Assembly: GCA_028583605.1 (NCBI GenBank)
Contig: CM053330.1
Coordinates: 20,476,934-20,540,933, forward strand
Length of the DNA: 64,000 nucleotides
Source of the DNA: Dastarcus helophoroides
Lineage: Eukaryota; Arthropoda; Insecta; Coleoptera; Bothrideridae
Reading direction: 5' to 3'
A model generated the notes under the pieces. That model ran no database searches and was not told the DNA's origin. It was given only the letters and a program-made list of their open reading frames with translations. A program made the translations under genes and the position numbers. Positions 33,801 through 45,539 of the stretch are shown piece by piece; position 1 is the stretch's first letter; every line of letters begins with the position of its first letter.

Positions 33801-33950
33801 AGTGCGTTTAGATTAGAGATTTATTTCATAATAGAAATCTCAGGTATCTGAGACTAAATTCCCTTGCCCGTTTACACTAGGACACAAATATAGCTGAATA
33901 AAATTACTAACACTTTTAGCTGAGATCAAATCTGTTGATAAGTCGTTCAT
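33801..33950. repeat. Partial copy of the 13855-14276 MITE
   Basis: 'agtgcgtttagattagagat', 'caggtatctgagactaaatt' and 'gcccgtttacactaggacac' match the left half of that MITE. The right end was not found. Confidence 0.75.
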
Positions 33951-35394
33951 ATAAAAATTGCGACTGATTATTTTACTTTCTAATGGGAATTGTTCTTCAG
34001 CTTCTTTTGCTATTTTAAGAAACGGGCTGCAAAAAAGGGTGCACAAGTGGTGCCGTAAGTTACCATTATTAAACAGAAAGTTTAAATAAGTCCTTCTTTG
34101 CTGATGCCATAAAACTCGTTGAAAATCGGTGTCATATGGATACCCTTTTTATCATTCTGTACATTTTGGTGATCTTATTTGACAGTACAATAGGATAAAT
34201 TAGAAACGGAACGGAAATCTTCTTGTATTATTGATTGGGCAAATTGCATGTCATATTTTTGTTCCTTTGAATGGACTTTTAAATGACCAGCTGCATTCAA
34301 ACCAATTCGTTTTCTTGAAAATGAAGTTAATTTTTTCAAATTTCAATGGAATTTCTAATTACTCCCAAAATAAACTTGTTTCAGTTAATGAATCTATTTA
34401 GATTATTTCGCATTGAAATCAGGATCATCGAAAAAAACATTAGAGGGCAGTTGAATGGCAAATTTATCAATCTTAAAAATTGAGGTTGGTTCTGTGATTT
34501 TGTTTATCTTATTCCAGATCACACGTGAATTCGTTTGGATGTGATTTGATCCATATGGTACATTACTTCAAACTCTTTTAAAGAAAATTACAATTTTTTA
34601 ACTAATGCTGAAGTAATGATGTTTGCTCGACACCCTGGATTTAACAACGCTGGACATTGTTTAAAGTTACTGCACCTATTTCTAATTAAAACTAGAGCTG
34701 TACTGGTTGTACTGATTGCCATTTTCGCTTTGCATGATCATTTAATTTTTCGGCTATTATGGGAATAAATAAAATTATTTCCCTTTTTTTGCCGAAAGCT
34801 CTAAAACCTTTAATACAGTTAATTAGTTGTCTTAGACCGGGTTGTGTGGTTTTTGTGAATTAAAAAATGTTTAGGACAGTTGGACCTGTTCTTTTATTTT
34901 AAAGCGATCTTGCATAATTAATTAATAATAATAATTAGCTGATACTGACAATGATTTAATAACGTCACTTGAATCTCCCTCCACAGAATCGCAAAGATAA
35001 TGAAATTTCTTAATATCAAAAATACGCTTGTCGTAATGAACTGAACACTTGAATCTAAAAACGAAAATGGGAAGCGGCTTTAAATTAGCAACATATATGG
35101 TATTTAATTATACTCGCGCCGTTTAATAATAATACATTTCAATTTATGTCAGTTACAGTTTTATCGGATGTTCAAATGTATCAAGTGTGCTCTACTTTTT
35201 TTTTAGAAGAGAACGTAGCGAACCCGGCACTCGATTACTTATTGATTATTTTGGTTGATCCCTCACGGGTAATTTTGACGTCTTATTTATCCAGCGAGGT
35301 TAAGATTTTCTAATCTAAAGAAAATCCTCCAGAAATCTAATTTCTTTCACGTTTTTACGATGATTTGAATTACTAAGATACACAAATTTATAAA
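33951..35394. other. Insert of unknown origin in copy B, no gene
   Basis: Not present in copy A. AT-rich, with no ORF of interest and no clear terminal repeats. It could also be sequence deleted from copy A. Confidence 0.4.
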
Positions 35395-37440
35395 ACAGTC
35401 TAGAGGAGTAACAATTTCCATTCTACATCCAAAAAATGAGAATTTTCCATCAGAAGGTTTGTTATGATAGCAATTCAAATGTATTAAAACCTTGCAGTTG
35501 TCAATCACTGATAATTTCTTTGGGATTTACGTTCCTAAAAAATTTTCATCGTCAACTTATTGACTTTTTCATTTGAACGAAACTCAAAATGTCGAAAACT
35601 TGTCAAAAATAGATTTGGAGTACTCTCTCCAAATTTTTACTCTTCTTTACAAAATTATGCCTTTATGCTTTCAAAATAATTATAAACACAAATTTTGGAC
35701 TTTTCCGCAATTTAATAAATTTTTTCCACAATTTCGACTTTTTTAAATTTTTACATCAAACTTGCAATTTTTGTGTTTTTTCCTAAAACTTCGGATTTCA
35801 AACGAATTCAAAATTTGAACATCAGTCTTGCGAGTCTAACCCAAGTTGTTGCATTAAAAAAATAAATATAGCGTATTTTCTTGAAATTATGACTTTTTCA
35901 CAAAATTCCTCAACCTTTCAAAATGTCATTTATTTTAATTGAACTGTCAATAAATATTTATGTTTTGTTTAAAATTTTTATGTTAAATAATAAATTCTAA
36001 ATATTTCTAAAGATTTTGACTTATTTTCGAAATTTTGACCTCAGCCTAAAAAACTCTTTAAATTATAAATATAATAAAATCGAAAACTCAGGATTTTTTA
36101 TAGAAATTTTGAAACGTCAACTTTTTTTTCGAAATTTAAAACCCCCTTTTTTATTAAATCATGAGTGGTGGGTTTCCTCAAATTTTAAAATCCCAAAATT
36201 TAAACTTTACTTTCTACTCTTACAATAAAGGTTTCAACCAGTGTTAATTTTAATTTTAATTTTATATTTTTAAGGTTTTAAATTTAATCAAGACTCTTTT
36301 TTTTAGGAACACAAGTCATTTATTTAAAATCTTGACTTTGAATGAAATATTTTAATTTTTTTCAAATGATTTTGATTTAGTTGCAAAGTTTTATCTTTAA
36401 CCTCAAAATGTTGACCTATGTTTTGAAATTTTAGAACATTATGAATTTTTTGAAATCCTGGAATATTTTCCTAAAATTGTCTATTTTTTTACTATTTTTC
36501 TCGCAACTTTTCTGAATTCAAAATTTTGGCCTTATTTAACTATTTTTTTTTATTTTCGACCTTAGTATTCTACCTGAGATTTCCAGTGAAAACTTGAATA
36601 TTCAAATATTTTTCTTTCGACTTTTTTCTATTTTTAAGGTTATTTTTGCAATGTTTATCTTTTCTAAATTTACAGTTTCCATTAGCCAAGTTTCTTCTGA
36701 AAGATTATTTTTTAAATTGAAATATACTCGTATAACCAAATAGACTACGAAATAATTTAAATCAAAATAATATTAAGGCATCTATGCTCATGGCTCTTGA
36801 AAGAAATATTTTAATACAAAGCGAAAACAATGAAATATTAAAATATATTTAATCTACAAGCAAAAATTTGTCAACTTTATTGTAAAAGTAATTTACATTT
36901 ATTTGAGCCCTAAAAATTATAAGTGCAGATATTTTACCACATTCGTTTACTGAGTACTTCAAGACAGTACGTGAATTGGATTTAAGGTAAGAGTTTACAG
37001 CATAATAATGGAATTATAACCCCTCATTAAAGGGCCTTTAAGTTTGCGCATCTTTACATGCTCACAATACCGCCTACAGTGTTCAGTTTTTGTTAGCGGT
37101 GTTTTCGTACTTAACTCACTAGATTCTCTATTTTCAATCTCTCGTAAACGTTTTTTACGCTCTCAATATGTCTTACACTTTTCGCTATTTTTCATACTCT
37201 TAATATCCATAGCTGATAGCCTTATCCAATGAAACGTCACTGGATTAAACGAATATGGTGCACTGCGGTGAACTGTAAACTTAACATTCCCTCATAGTTT
37301 TTATGCGGCCTCTCGACGCCGAGAGCGCTCGACTGGCGATCCGAGTATGTCCGACCGACCGACACCTTGTTCTTCAAGCTTGAACGAAAACCCGAAACTT
37401 GACCCCATATCTCAACATAAACATTTCCAATGTTAAAACG

Positions 37441-39100
37441 AATCAACCTATGAGTTCAGAAAATGCAGAACATCCTGTATAACTGAAACTTTTATTTAAT
37501 TGTAAAACTGAAGTAGTTTGGCAATGTTTAAACAATGAAAAAAAAAATGCTTTTGTTGTTAACAAATATATCGGACCTCCGCCTACTAGAGAGACACTCT
37601 GCATGGAATATAGATAAATAGTTATAATTTAAAACAATGTTTAAAATATTTAAACAATTGTCTTAAAATAAATATAATGTATAGGAGTATTTTACACAAT
37701 AAATTTTGATTTCTATAAATCATGCAATTCAATTTGAGAAGAAAAAAGTTTCCTAACATCTTTAGCAGTTTAAATTTGAGGGATATCATAAATGTTAGAT
37801 ACATTTTTTTCATTTCATCCTATTATCCTTACTAGCCATCCTTTACGATACAATGGCAAACATTATATCATACTAAATTATGCAATAATAACCTACTTTA
37901 TTGAGGTAAGTTCCTTAAAATTTGGTTATCATATTTTCCCTATTTCTTATTTCTTTGTTTTCGTTTGGATTGAGGAACTTGCAACTAAATTTTTTGGACT
38001 GCCAACATTTAGCCCAGCCCAGTACTAACGATAAGCTTTATAGAGCGATAATTTTTAGGATTATATCCTAAAAATTCATATTTTAAGTTGGAAAGGTAAA
38101 CTGATTTTTGTGAGGAGCAAAGGTTTTCGTTGCTTTAATTAATCCAAAACTGACATATCTTCGAGTTATTAGAAATATACAAAGAAGTTAGAATAACCTT
38201 TTTTGTAAATATTTACTGTCATAATGGATATTAAATGCAAAATCTGCACACCACTTTTTAAATTTTTTATTTGGCAAATATTTGTTCTGCAGAAACAGAA
38301 TGATTCAAAAGTAGTTTGATAAACTTCAGGAGGTGATTGTCGACATTATTTTAAGACAAGGTGTTCCTATGAACAATGGTGTTTGAGGTTTTGCTTAGGA
38401 AGACACAAAGTAATGTGTTTTGTAAAAAAAAATAATAAAATTTGTAGATAACCTTGAAACATTAGTTTGTGTTATGAAATATCCTGAATAGAATAAAGTA
38501 CCCAAGAATACTAATTTTAAAAGTTCAATTAGCTTTGAGGTTTAGTCGAATCATGTGTTACTATAAAAAATGTTTGAATATTTCATCAATTTAAAATACA
38601 TTTTTACGTTTGGTTGTATAGATATACAACTAAAAGATCTACGCTTAAACACTTGCTTGTATCAAAATTATGCAAGAAATATTTGTTATCGTAAATAAAG
38701 TAGGGATTCATAATAAACGTGCGATCGCCACTGGCTAAAATTAAGAACCTGTTTCATACATATTTAAAATAATTATAGTATTATAATTTTTAGGCCTTTA
38801 TTTTATTTAACAAATTTTATAGAATAAGTTCGATGCGATTAGGAGTAATTTAAAAAATTCTTAATTTTTTTATAACAATTCAAACCCTTGTATATATAGC
38901 GTGATTGACTATGGATTACCCGATTTTAATTCTTCATATCTTGTTCACTAAAAGAAATAGAATCCAAAATAAAAAAGGTTCATAAATGGGATTTAGACGA
39001 AATAAATGTTAACAGATTTTCTTCTTGATGGAAAACCATGTATATTTTTGAATATTTTAAAAGAAAGTTTCCTTCCTAATTAAAAAATATGTGGTACATA
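37441..39100. other. AT-rich interval without recognisable gene
   Basis: Short ORFs at 37792-38028 and 37622-37813 are phenylalanine/isoleucine-rich and match nothing recognised. Confidence 0.45.
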
Positions 39101-40515
39101 CAGTACCGTGAAAAAGTCTTTGGACAGTTTAAAAATCTGCTAAAAATAAATGAAAAGAGTTTCGTTATAGCACTAAATTTATAAAGGATAAAGTATATAA
39201 TTTAGTTAAATAAATTTAGTAACAATTTGTCTGAAAATAATTTAAAAACTTGATATTTTATATCCTCATTCTTATTATGTAGAACGGTGTCAATACGTCT
39301 GGGAGCACTAGCTAATAATTTCTTAATTGTATCTTCTAGAATTTGTTCTCTGGACCATCCCATAATGAAACAGAATATATTAGAGCATGCTCAGCTCTTT
39401 TTATATTCAGGTAATGTCACAAATTCTCAATTAAATTGAGGTCTGGGCTTTGTTGTGGTGGACACTGCATTAATTGTAGAAAGTTTTGTTTTTGTTAATG
39501 CAAATAGTTCTAGACTAGCCTAGAAAAGTGTTTAGGAACGTTATCGTGAGGCAGAAAAAAAGTTTCACCAATTAAAGGACGATTAGAGCTGATTCCGGGG
39601 CATTGGAGAATATCTTCATATTGCTCTTTTTTAACATAAGTTTTACTAAATCGCCAAGGTTTGTAGCGAAAAAACAATCCCACACCATCACGGACCTTAC
39701 ACCATGCTTGATGACAGGCTGTAAACTCTACTTCTGGTACTTCTGCCAAATATTTTAGATTGAAATTCGTTCTCTATTAAACATGACTTTAAACTTTGAC
39801 TGTCCAATTTTTGTGATCTCTAGCGTAATATAGTAAATTTTGTTTATTATTACGCCGTAGAGATGATTTGTGTCTGATTTCACACCCGCGCCTACTTTCA
39901 GAGGCTCCCTACAAGCAGTCGACGAATCAACACTAATTTCTTGCGCATTATGTAAATTTTTAGTAAGTTCCTAATACTTGCATCTTCTACTGCGTTAGTA
40001 GTTACTTTTAAATGATGCTCTGGGCATTGTGATTCTTTTTTAGGGCACCCATTCGTTTTTTGCCATTGATTAATGCGGTTTTCTTATATGTTGTCACAAT
40101 AAATTCTGCAATAGATTTCTCAATTTTCAAATTTTGGTACATTGTACGCATTGCCCTTTGTATAATAAAAGCTCTTCTATACAAAAGGCCTATTTTAAAA
40201 ATTTTGTTTTATAAAATTTTTCTACACAATGTCAAATGCACTTTTTCATGGATTTGTAATATTGAAAGGATTAGTGTACTGCATAAACTTTTTTTACCCT
40301 CCATAAACAGTGTATGCATTTGTAAAGGTATATTATAATACTGATTAGCAACAATTAGTTGTTTTACCCCTACATGCAAACAAGAAATAACTAAAAAGCC
40401 GGACATATATTTACAGACATTCGGGAATTAGTCGATATTTGCTGAAATTTATTTTATTACTATTATTACTTAATAATGGCTTGCATTTTTGGGCAATATA
40501 TTTTAAAAAAGACTG
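39101..40515. mobile_element. Tc1-like transposon (1415 bp)
   Basis: The left end 'cagtaccgtgaaaaagtctt' at 39101 is preceded by TA. The right end 'aaaaaagactg' closes at 40515 and is followed by TA. The terminal repeats are short and diverged (CAGT..AAAGTCTTT against CAGTCTTTT). Length and content fit a full Tc1-like element. Confidence 0.7.
39290..40120 (-). pseudogene. Tc1-like transposase, multiply broken
   Basis: Minus-strand pieces in several frames are in the correct order: a degenerate N-terminal part (about 40120-39850), VIKHGVRSVMVWDCFFATN (about 39720-39660; relatives have KHGGGSVMVWGC), LVKLMLKKSNMKIFSNAPES, then in another frame GETFFLPHDNVPKHFSRLV ending at a TAG near 39510. 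That segment is the QDN.PKH box with the second catalytic Asp. It ends with QQSPDLNLIENL (about 39470-39435), the box that holds the third acidic residue, followed by TGA where Trp is expected. Frames change at least twice and stops are frequent, so it is dead. Confidence 0.88.
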
Positions 40516-41794
40516 TACAATTGCAATTGATTTAAAATGCATTTAAATATATGGATTTTTTTCTCTTCTAGATACCTAGATATCAAAAATCTGCATGTGT
40601 CCCAAGACTTATTCACAGTACTGTACGTGTGTAACATAATTATAAAAATATTGACAAATTTATTTAATGAAATTATATTAAATGTGCGAATAACCAGAGA
40701 AAAAATTATTAAATTTAGAATGTCTAATCTTTGATCTATTTTAAATAAAAATATAATTTTTTTACCATTGTTATTAACTGCCTATACATTATTATTATTA
40801 TACTTTGTAATTCTTTTTACAAAATGCTCTTTTAGCTCCACAAATTTGTGATAAAATTCAAACACACGATGATCTTTCTTTGTTGTATCATCATAAAAAT
40901 CAGCGTTAAAACATACACAACTTTGCTAATTTAACTGAAGTTGCATCTTTAATAATAAGAAAGTTAGCAATACTGCCGAGTTCATTTTGAACACACTATA
41001 TACTGGATTAGTTAGTTGGTAAAGCTGTGTGGCTCCTAGAATTATTTTGATAACAAAAATCTTTTTGGAACAAAAGTATATTTTTGGATGTGGCGCACAT
41101 TCTAAAATTATTTTTATGGATGAATATTTAATTATACACGGTGGTGATCAAAGTTGCCTTTTTAAAGAAATTTTTAAATCTGCTCAAAAATACTGATTGA
41201 AATGATATTAAACAAGAAGTGTACGCCAATAATAGTTTTTGAGATATCTGGAAAAATCATGAAAATGTACTTGGAAGCCCACCTGGAAAGCCGAATGACT
41301 ATTAGTTTTTAGTGCAGATGGTTTTAGTATATGGTTATCTTAAAAAATACTGTAAACCTAATTATAAATAGCCTTTGTCATTATACACGCTTGGATTGGC
41401 AAACATGGAATATCATTTTTCTGAAAAATCAAATGGCATAGCCCAAATATGTATTTTTACTATTTTAATTTTAATCAACAACTAGGCTTTGCTTTATTAC
41501 AAATAATTGTGGATCTAGTTGCCACTCAACGTTACAGAATGAAGTCAAATGGTCTCAGCAGTGCGTCATATCTTGAATGCATTGTATCATGATATTATGA
41601 AGATATTAAATTATTGTTTTATTGATGACTTTGAAACCTATAATTCGGAAACTAACAATTTTTATAAAACTTTTTTTTACGTAATCCTTAATAATTTATC
41701 TTCCAGAATCCTCCTGTCAAGCGTTGTCGGTGCAATTTGCATAAACTTTAGATAATTTTTTTTGTATCCATAATAAACGGTTAATTATGATTTA
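40516..41794. other. AT-rich interval without recognisable gene
   Basis: No domain-bearing ORF. 'tacacggtggtgatcaaagt' at about 41145 may be a decayed element end. Confidence 0.4.
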
Positions 41795-41880
41795 TATATG
41801 GTGCTATTATTTTCAGTGTTTTCGTTGGTTGCAGGGAATGCGAAATCTGTGATTTTTCTTAAAGAAAACTAACGCTGTAC
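41795..41880 (+). repeat. 3' end of the 3.1-kb element, orphan fragment
   Basis: 'gttttcgttggttgcaggga' and 'atgcgaaatctgtgattttt' parallel the 3' end of copy A (6477-6525). The rest is absent; upstream 41700-41794 may be more diverged parts. Confidence 0.65.
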
Positions 41881-42594
41881 CTGACTGACTATTTTTATAA
41901 TTTCATTCTTTTTGTTACAAATTTGGTGAGGTGAGTTTCAACTCGTGTTTATTACCTATACAAATAATAATCACGTTTTGCCCATATGACCTTTTATTAA
42001 GGGGAAGCTGTACATGCATTTTGTCGAGTTGGTCCTACAAGTTTTTACGTAATTGACAATTTTGCCGAGGTGGCATGCTCCGAGTATCAGTGTACAGAGA
42101 GGCATCTGTTTACTTTGTTCAATTCGGCAACACGCCATCGAGAATAATTAAAAACCAGACAGCCGATACGGGGAGAAAAAATAACCTAAAAATTAATAAT
42201 AAATTGATTCAAACATTCATTTTTTTTTGCTTAAAATAATGCTTGCAAGAAATATTTTATACTACAAACTACGCCAAAGTAACAAAATTTTGTTTGTAGG
42301 TGTCAAAAATTCTTTTTAAATGATCTGTGTTTCTCCTAAAATATGGAATTTTAAAAACTTTACTTTTGAGAATTTGGACTTTATTCAAAATTTCAACAAA
42401 AAAATTCATACTTTCACATTTAAAGTTGAAACAAGTTTAAATGTGAATTAAATTTATCAGGTAATATTATTTATTTTGAAAGTTTAATATAAAAGAGAAA
42501 ATTTTGAAAAGAAATATATACAATTCAGAAACTTAAATTTATACATATGACTCGCTAAAAAAATCATTTGCTAGATGTAAGGCACAAATTAAGG
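41881..42594. other. AT-rich, no gene; A/T-run repeat at about 42330-42560
   Basis: The 42330-42560 part resembles the A/T-run interior of the 3.1-kb element in style. Nothing else is recognised. Confidence 0.35.
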
Positions 42595-43000
42595 ATTATT
42601 ATAATTTATTATTAAATAAATTGGGGTTTACAAAAGAATAAGAAATAAAATCTAATAAAAAAAATCTTTTGTTAAATAATAGCTATTAATGTAACGAAAT
42701 TATTATGCGATTTATAATAATCGAGGACGTTACCACGTCCGAAATTGTTTAAATCGCTAATAATCGAATTGCATTCAAAGCTTTATCATTGACAACGATG
42801 ACATAAAAAAAAATCAACAAACTTTTAAAATGTATTTAGGGTATAATTACAGGTAACTAACATACTATAATTGAAACTAACGTATTATGTGCTACTAATT
42901 GTAAGTTATTATCAAACTGCTAAATAAATATTATGAGGTTAATAATTACTAATAAAGATTTAATTTTAAAGACACTTAATTTTTCATGATACGATAATAG
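42595..43000. repeat. Family C dispersed repeat, most complete copy
   Basis: It contains 'agctattaatgtaacgaaat', 'cgaggacgttaccacgtccg', 'tcattgacaacgatgacata' and the tail 'catgatacgataat'. The inner segment from 'tatcattg' (42785) to 'catgatacgata' (about 42998) has inverted ends and about 210 bp between them. No GC hairpin in this copy. Confidence 0.7.
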
Positions 43001-44030
43001 TATTTTATTTTTCCTATGTTTTACACTTGTCTATAAGGAAATTGTTTTGATTCATGGAAATTGTTCAATAAATGTCATTTTGGGATATGACGTTACAAAA
43101 AATAATTTACAGATCATGAAAATGTATAAGTTATTAAAACTGGGTTTAGATTTTTAAGTATTATGTGTGCTGATTAGCCTTTAAATGCGAATGTTAAGAT
43201 TTATGTTGTTTATTATTGTTTATTAAATAAATTTCTGTATATTCAGTGAAATATGTCACACTTAAATATTTAAATGTGAAAGTATTTTCGTAATTTACAG
43301 TTAAAATAGCTGACAAAGAGAATAGATTGGCATTTTTACTTTACTTGTTTTGCTTTCTGTGGACGGCTCGTTTAACAAGGGAACTTTGGATTTGCAATTT
43401 CAGTTTTCGCACACTAAATTAAATCTGCTGCCTCTTAAAACTAATATTGAACTTTCTGCTTGGAATACAAAATTTTCTAAAATAAACTCACATTCATTCT
43501 TTCTTTTGAGAAAATAATAGAATTTTGCTACAAAGTGTATTTACACATTCCTTAGAATGAATAAGATTTTAATAAATGTGTTAGCGATTTGATACTCTAA
43601 GTCCCTATTATTTAAGGCAGTTTTTACTTTCTATAATGTACAATACCACCAAGCTTACATGAACCCTGGAAAATGTGCCAAATAATTTGACTTTACTTCA
43701 AGTCATCCAATCAAAACCACAGATTCGAAAAGTACACTCGTTGTTACAATCTGTATTGTTGAACTATTTGACATTTATTGTTGAGTCTTGTTGATAGTTT
43801 TCTAGTAAAAGTGCTCAATTCTTAAATGCATCCATTCCTCAATCGTGTTTTTCAAACGCTGGTTTTCATATCAGTTATGTACGTACGCAAAATATCTAAA
43901 AATATTTGCAATAAGTATGAGATTATGTGAGTTTTCACCTACAAAGTTCACAAAATGCACACTATTCTGCAAATTAAAAAAATAAATGTCTACTAATCAT
44001 TCATTCCGAAATGCGTAATATTACATGTAA
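43001..44030. other. AT-rich interval without recognisable gene
   Basis: No ORF with a domain pattern and no repeat match recognised. Confidence 0.45.
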
Positions 44031-44180
44031 TTCATAACTATTAAACTTTATTAACGATTAAAAAGCAACAGATATTAAAAATGTTTCGATAAATATTTGC
44101 TAACACTGGAACACCCAAATATTGTGGAATTTTTAATATCTGTTGATTTTAATATTTAATAAAGTTTAATAGTTATGAAT
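44031..44180. mobile_element. Short hairpin element (150 bp)
   Basis: 'ttcataactattaaacttta' pairs with 'taaagtttaatagttatgaa', and 'caacagatattaaaaatg' pairs with 'tttttaatatctgttg'. The loop is about 44085-44130. No coding. Confidence 0.8.
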
Positions 44181-44344
44181 ATTAAAGAATTCCGTAAAGT
44201 AAGGGTTGGAAATGTCAATTATAACACGTAATATTATGAAGACCTTCGATCGATGTCCCATACCTTACAACAGATTACTAAATCAGCTCCTGCAACAGGA
44301 ACACGTGAGTTTTATAAAACAAATATTCAAGAAGCTTGAGATAG

Positions 44345-44530
44345 CAATAATAGCTATTAATGTAACGAGATTATTATGAGATTTATAATAAACGAGGACG
44401 TTGCTAGGCGACGACGCGTTAGCCGAGTCGCCTGGCCACGTCCAAGAATATTTAAATCGCTAATAATCGTGTTTCATTCAAAGCTTTATCGTATCATTGG
44501 CAACGATCATATAAAAAAATCAACAAACTT
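44345..44530. repeat. Family C dispersed repeat, left portion with GC hairpin
   Basis: 'agctattaatgtaacgagat' is followed by 'aacgaggacgttgctaggcg'. A palindrome (ggcgac..gtcgcc, 44398-44433) lies between 'gttgc' and 'ccacgtcc'. The left copy at 2830 has a decayed version of the same hairpin. The tail of the repeat is missing here. Confidence 0.7.
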
Positions 44531-45539
44531 GTAAAATTAAAGGGTCTAGCCGTACTTCCATAGTGAAATTGCCCCCACCGGGAACCTATACCGTGATCTA
44601 TCTCAGAACGTATAGGATCTTATTAGTAATTACTATATGTGAATTTTCCCCTTTCATCTTCAGTTACTAAGGAGATAATTAAAAAAAGCTTCCTCAAGCA
44701 CCTTTTTTTCTAAGCAACATATTTATTAAACTATTAAAGGTAGCGAAGCAAAACAAACTGAGGGTGATAATACACTGTAAGGTCTATCTTACTAATATTT
44801 ATGAAGGAGCTAGCCCCCCAACAAATATTAATAAAATACAAATACAAATTTTCAGCATCAATTTCTGTAAGGTCTCTTTAAGAGACCACTTGACAAAAAA
44901 CATGAAAAATGTGTCCATATGTCTTCTAACAGCATTTTAGGTTTCGTTAAAATCAAAGTGGTGCAACATGTCAAAAAAATTAAATATGTCTGCCCATAAT
45001 CTCTGCGCCTGCTGCCTTGTATATTTGAAATAAATATAATTGTTATCCTACTTTAAAAACCTTTCCATATTAAATGAAATATTTTTTCAGATTGCTTGAG
45101 GAATAAAAGTTCATATTAATTTAAGTACTGTGATGAGCGACCGTTTGTGACCATAACCAGTGATTGTATGTAGTTTTTCAAAATTGTCGAATTTTGCTCA
45201 TCTTTAAAAATTTTCGAAGAATAATTTACTTTCGATTTTCGGACCCAATTTGTCTACGTTGTGTTTAAAATTATTTTATTCCATTAAATTGTAACCCCAG
45301 CTCGTAGAGTCGACAGGGAAGTGTTATCAAATTCAAACAACAATTGACCTCAACGTTTTATTACAATAGGTCAACAAATAAATCAACAAAATTTCAAGTT
45401 TGTGATTTTCAAGTGTTCTTAAACATAATACAACAAAATAAAGTGAACCTGTTTGTTTCAACTTGTTTAAATTTGCTGGACACAGATCTGAGAGAAATAT
45501 TTTTTTTAGAAAATTAAGAGAATTCATTAAGCACAAGTA
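44531..45539. other. No gene recognised
   Basis: AT-rich. The ORFs on either strand lack domain patterns. Confidence 0.45.

Larger units (their letters stand above)
31803..37440 (-). mobile_element. 3.1-kb unclassified element, copy B, inverted and enlarged by insertions
   Basis: Collinear with copy A on the opposite strand: 37440-35395 matches about 3385-5478, about 33600-33530 matches 5479-5552, and about 32765-31803 matches 5553-6527. Sequence absent from copy A lies at about 32766-33529 (second arm and centre of a foldback plus about 200 bp more) and about 33601-35394 (including a MITE piece at 33801). The start codon of the basic remnant is at 37210-37208 with the same internal TGA as in copy A. 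Together the two copies form an inverted pair about 25 kb apart (inner edges) flanking both GPCR exons. Confidence 0.8.

Noticed and set aside
3183..37440. A giant 30-kb transposon with the 3.1-kb repeats as terminal inverted repeats
   Set aside because: The Harbinger-like ends flank only copy A, element pieces occur outside the interval (41795), and the interior is receptor gene sequence, so two independent insertions are simpler.
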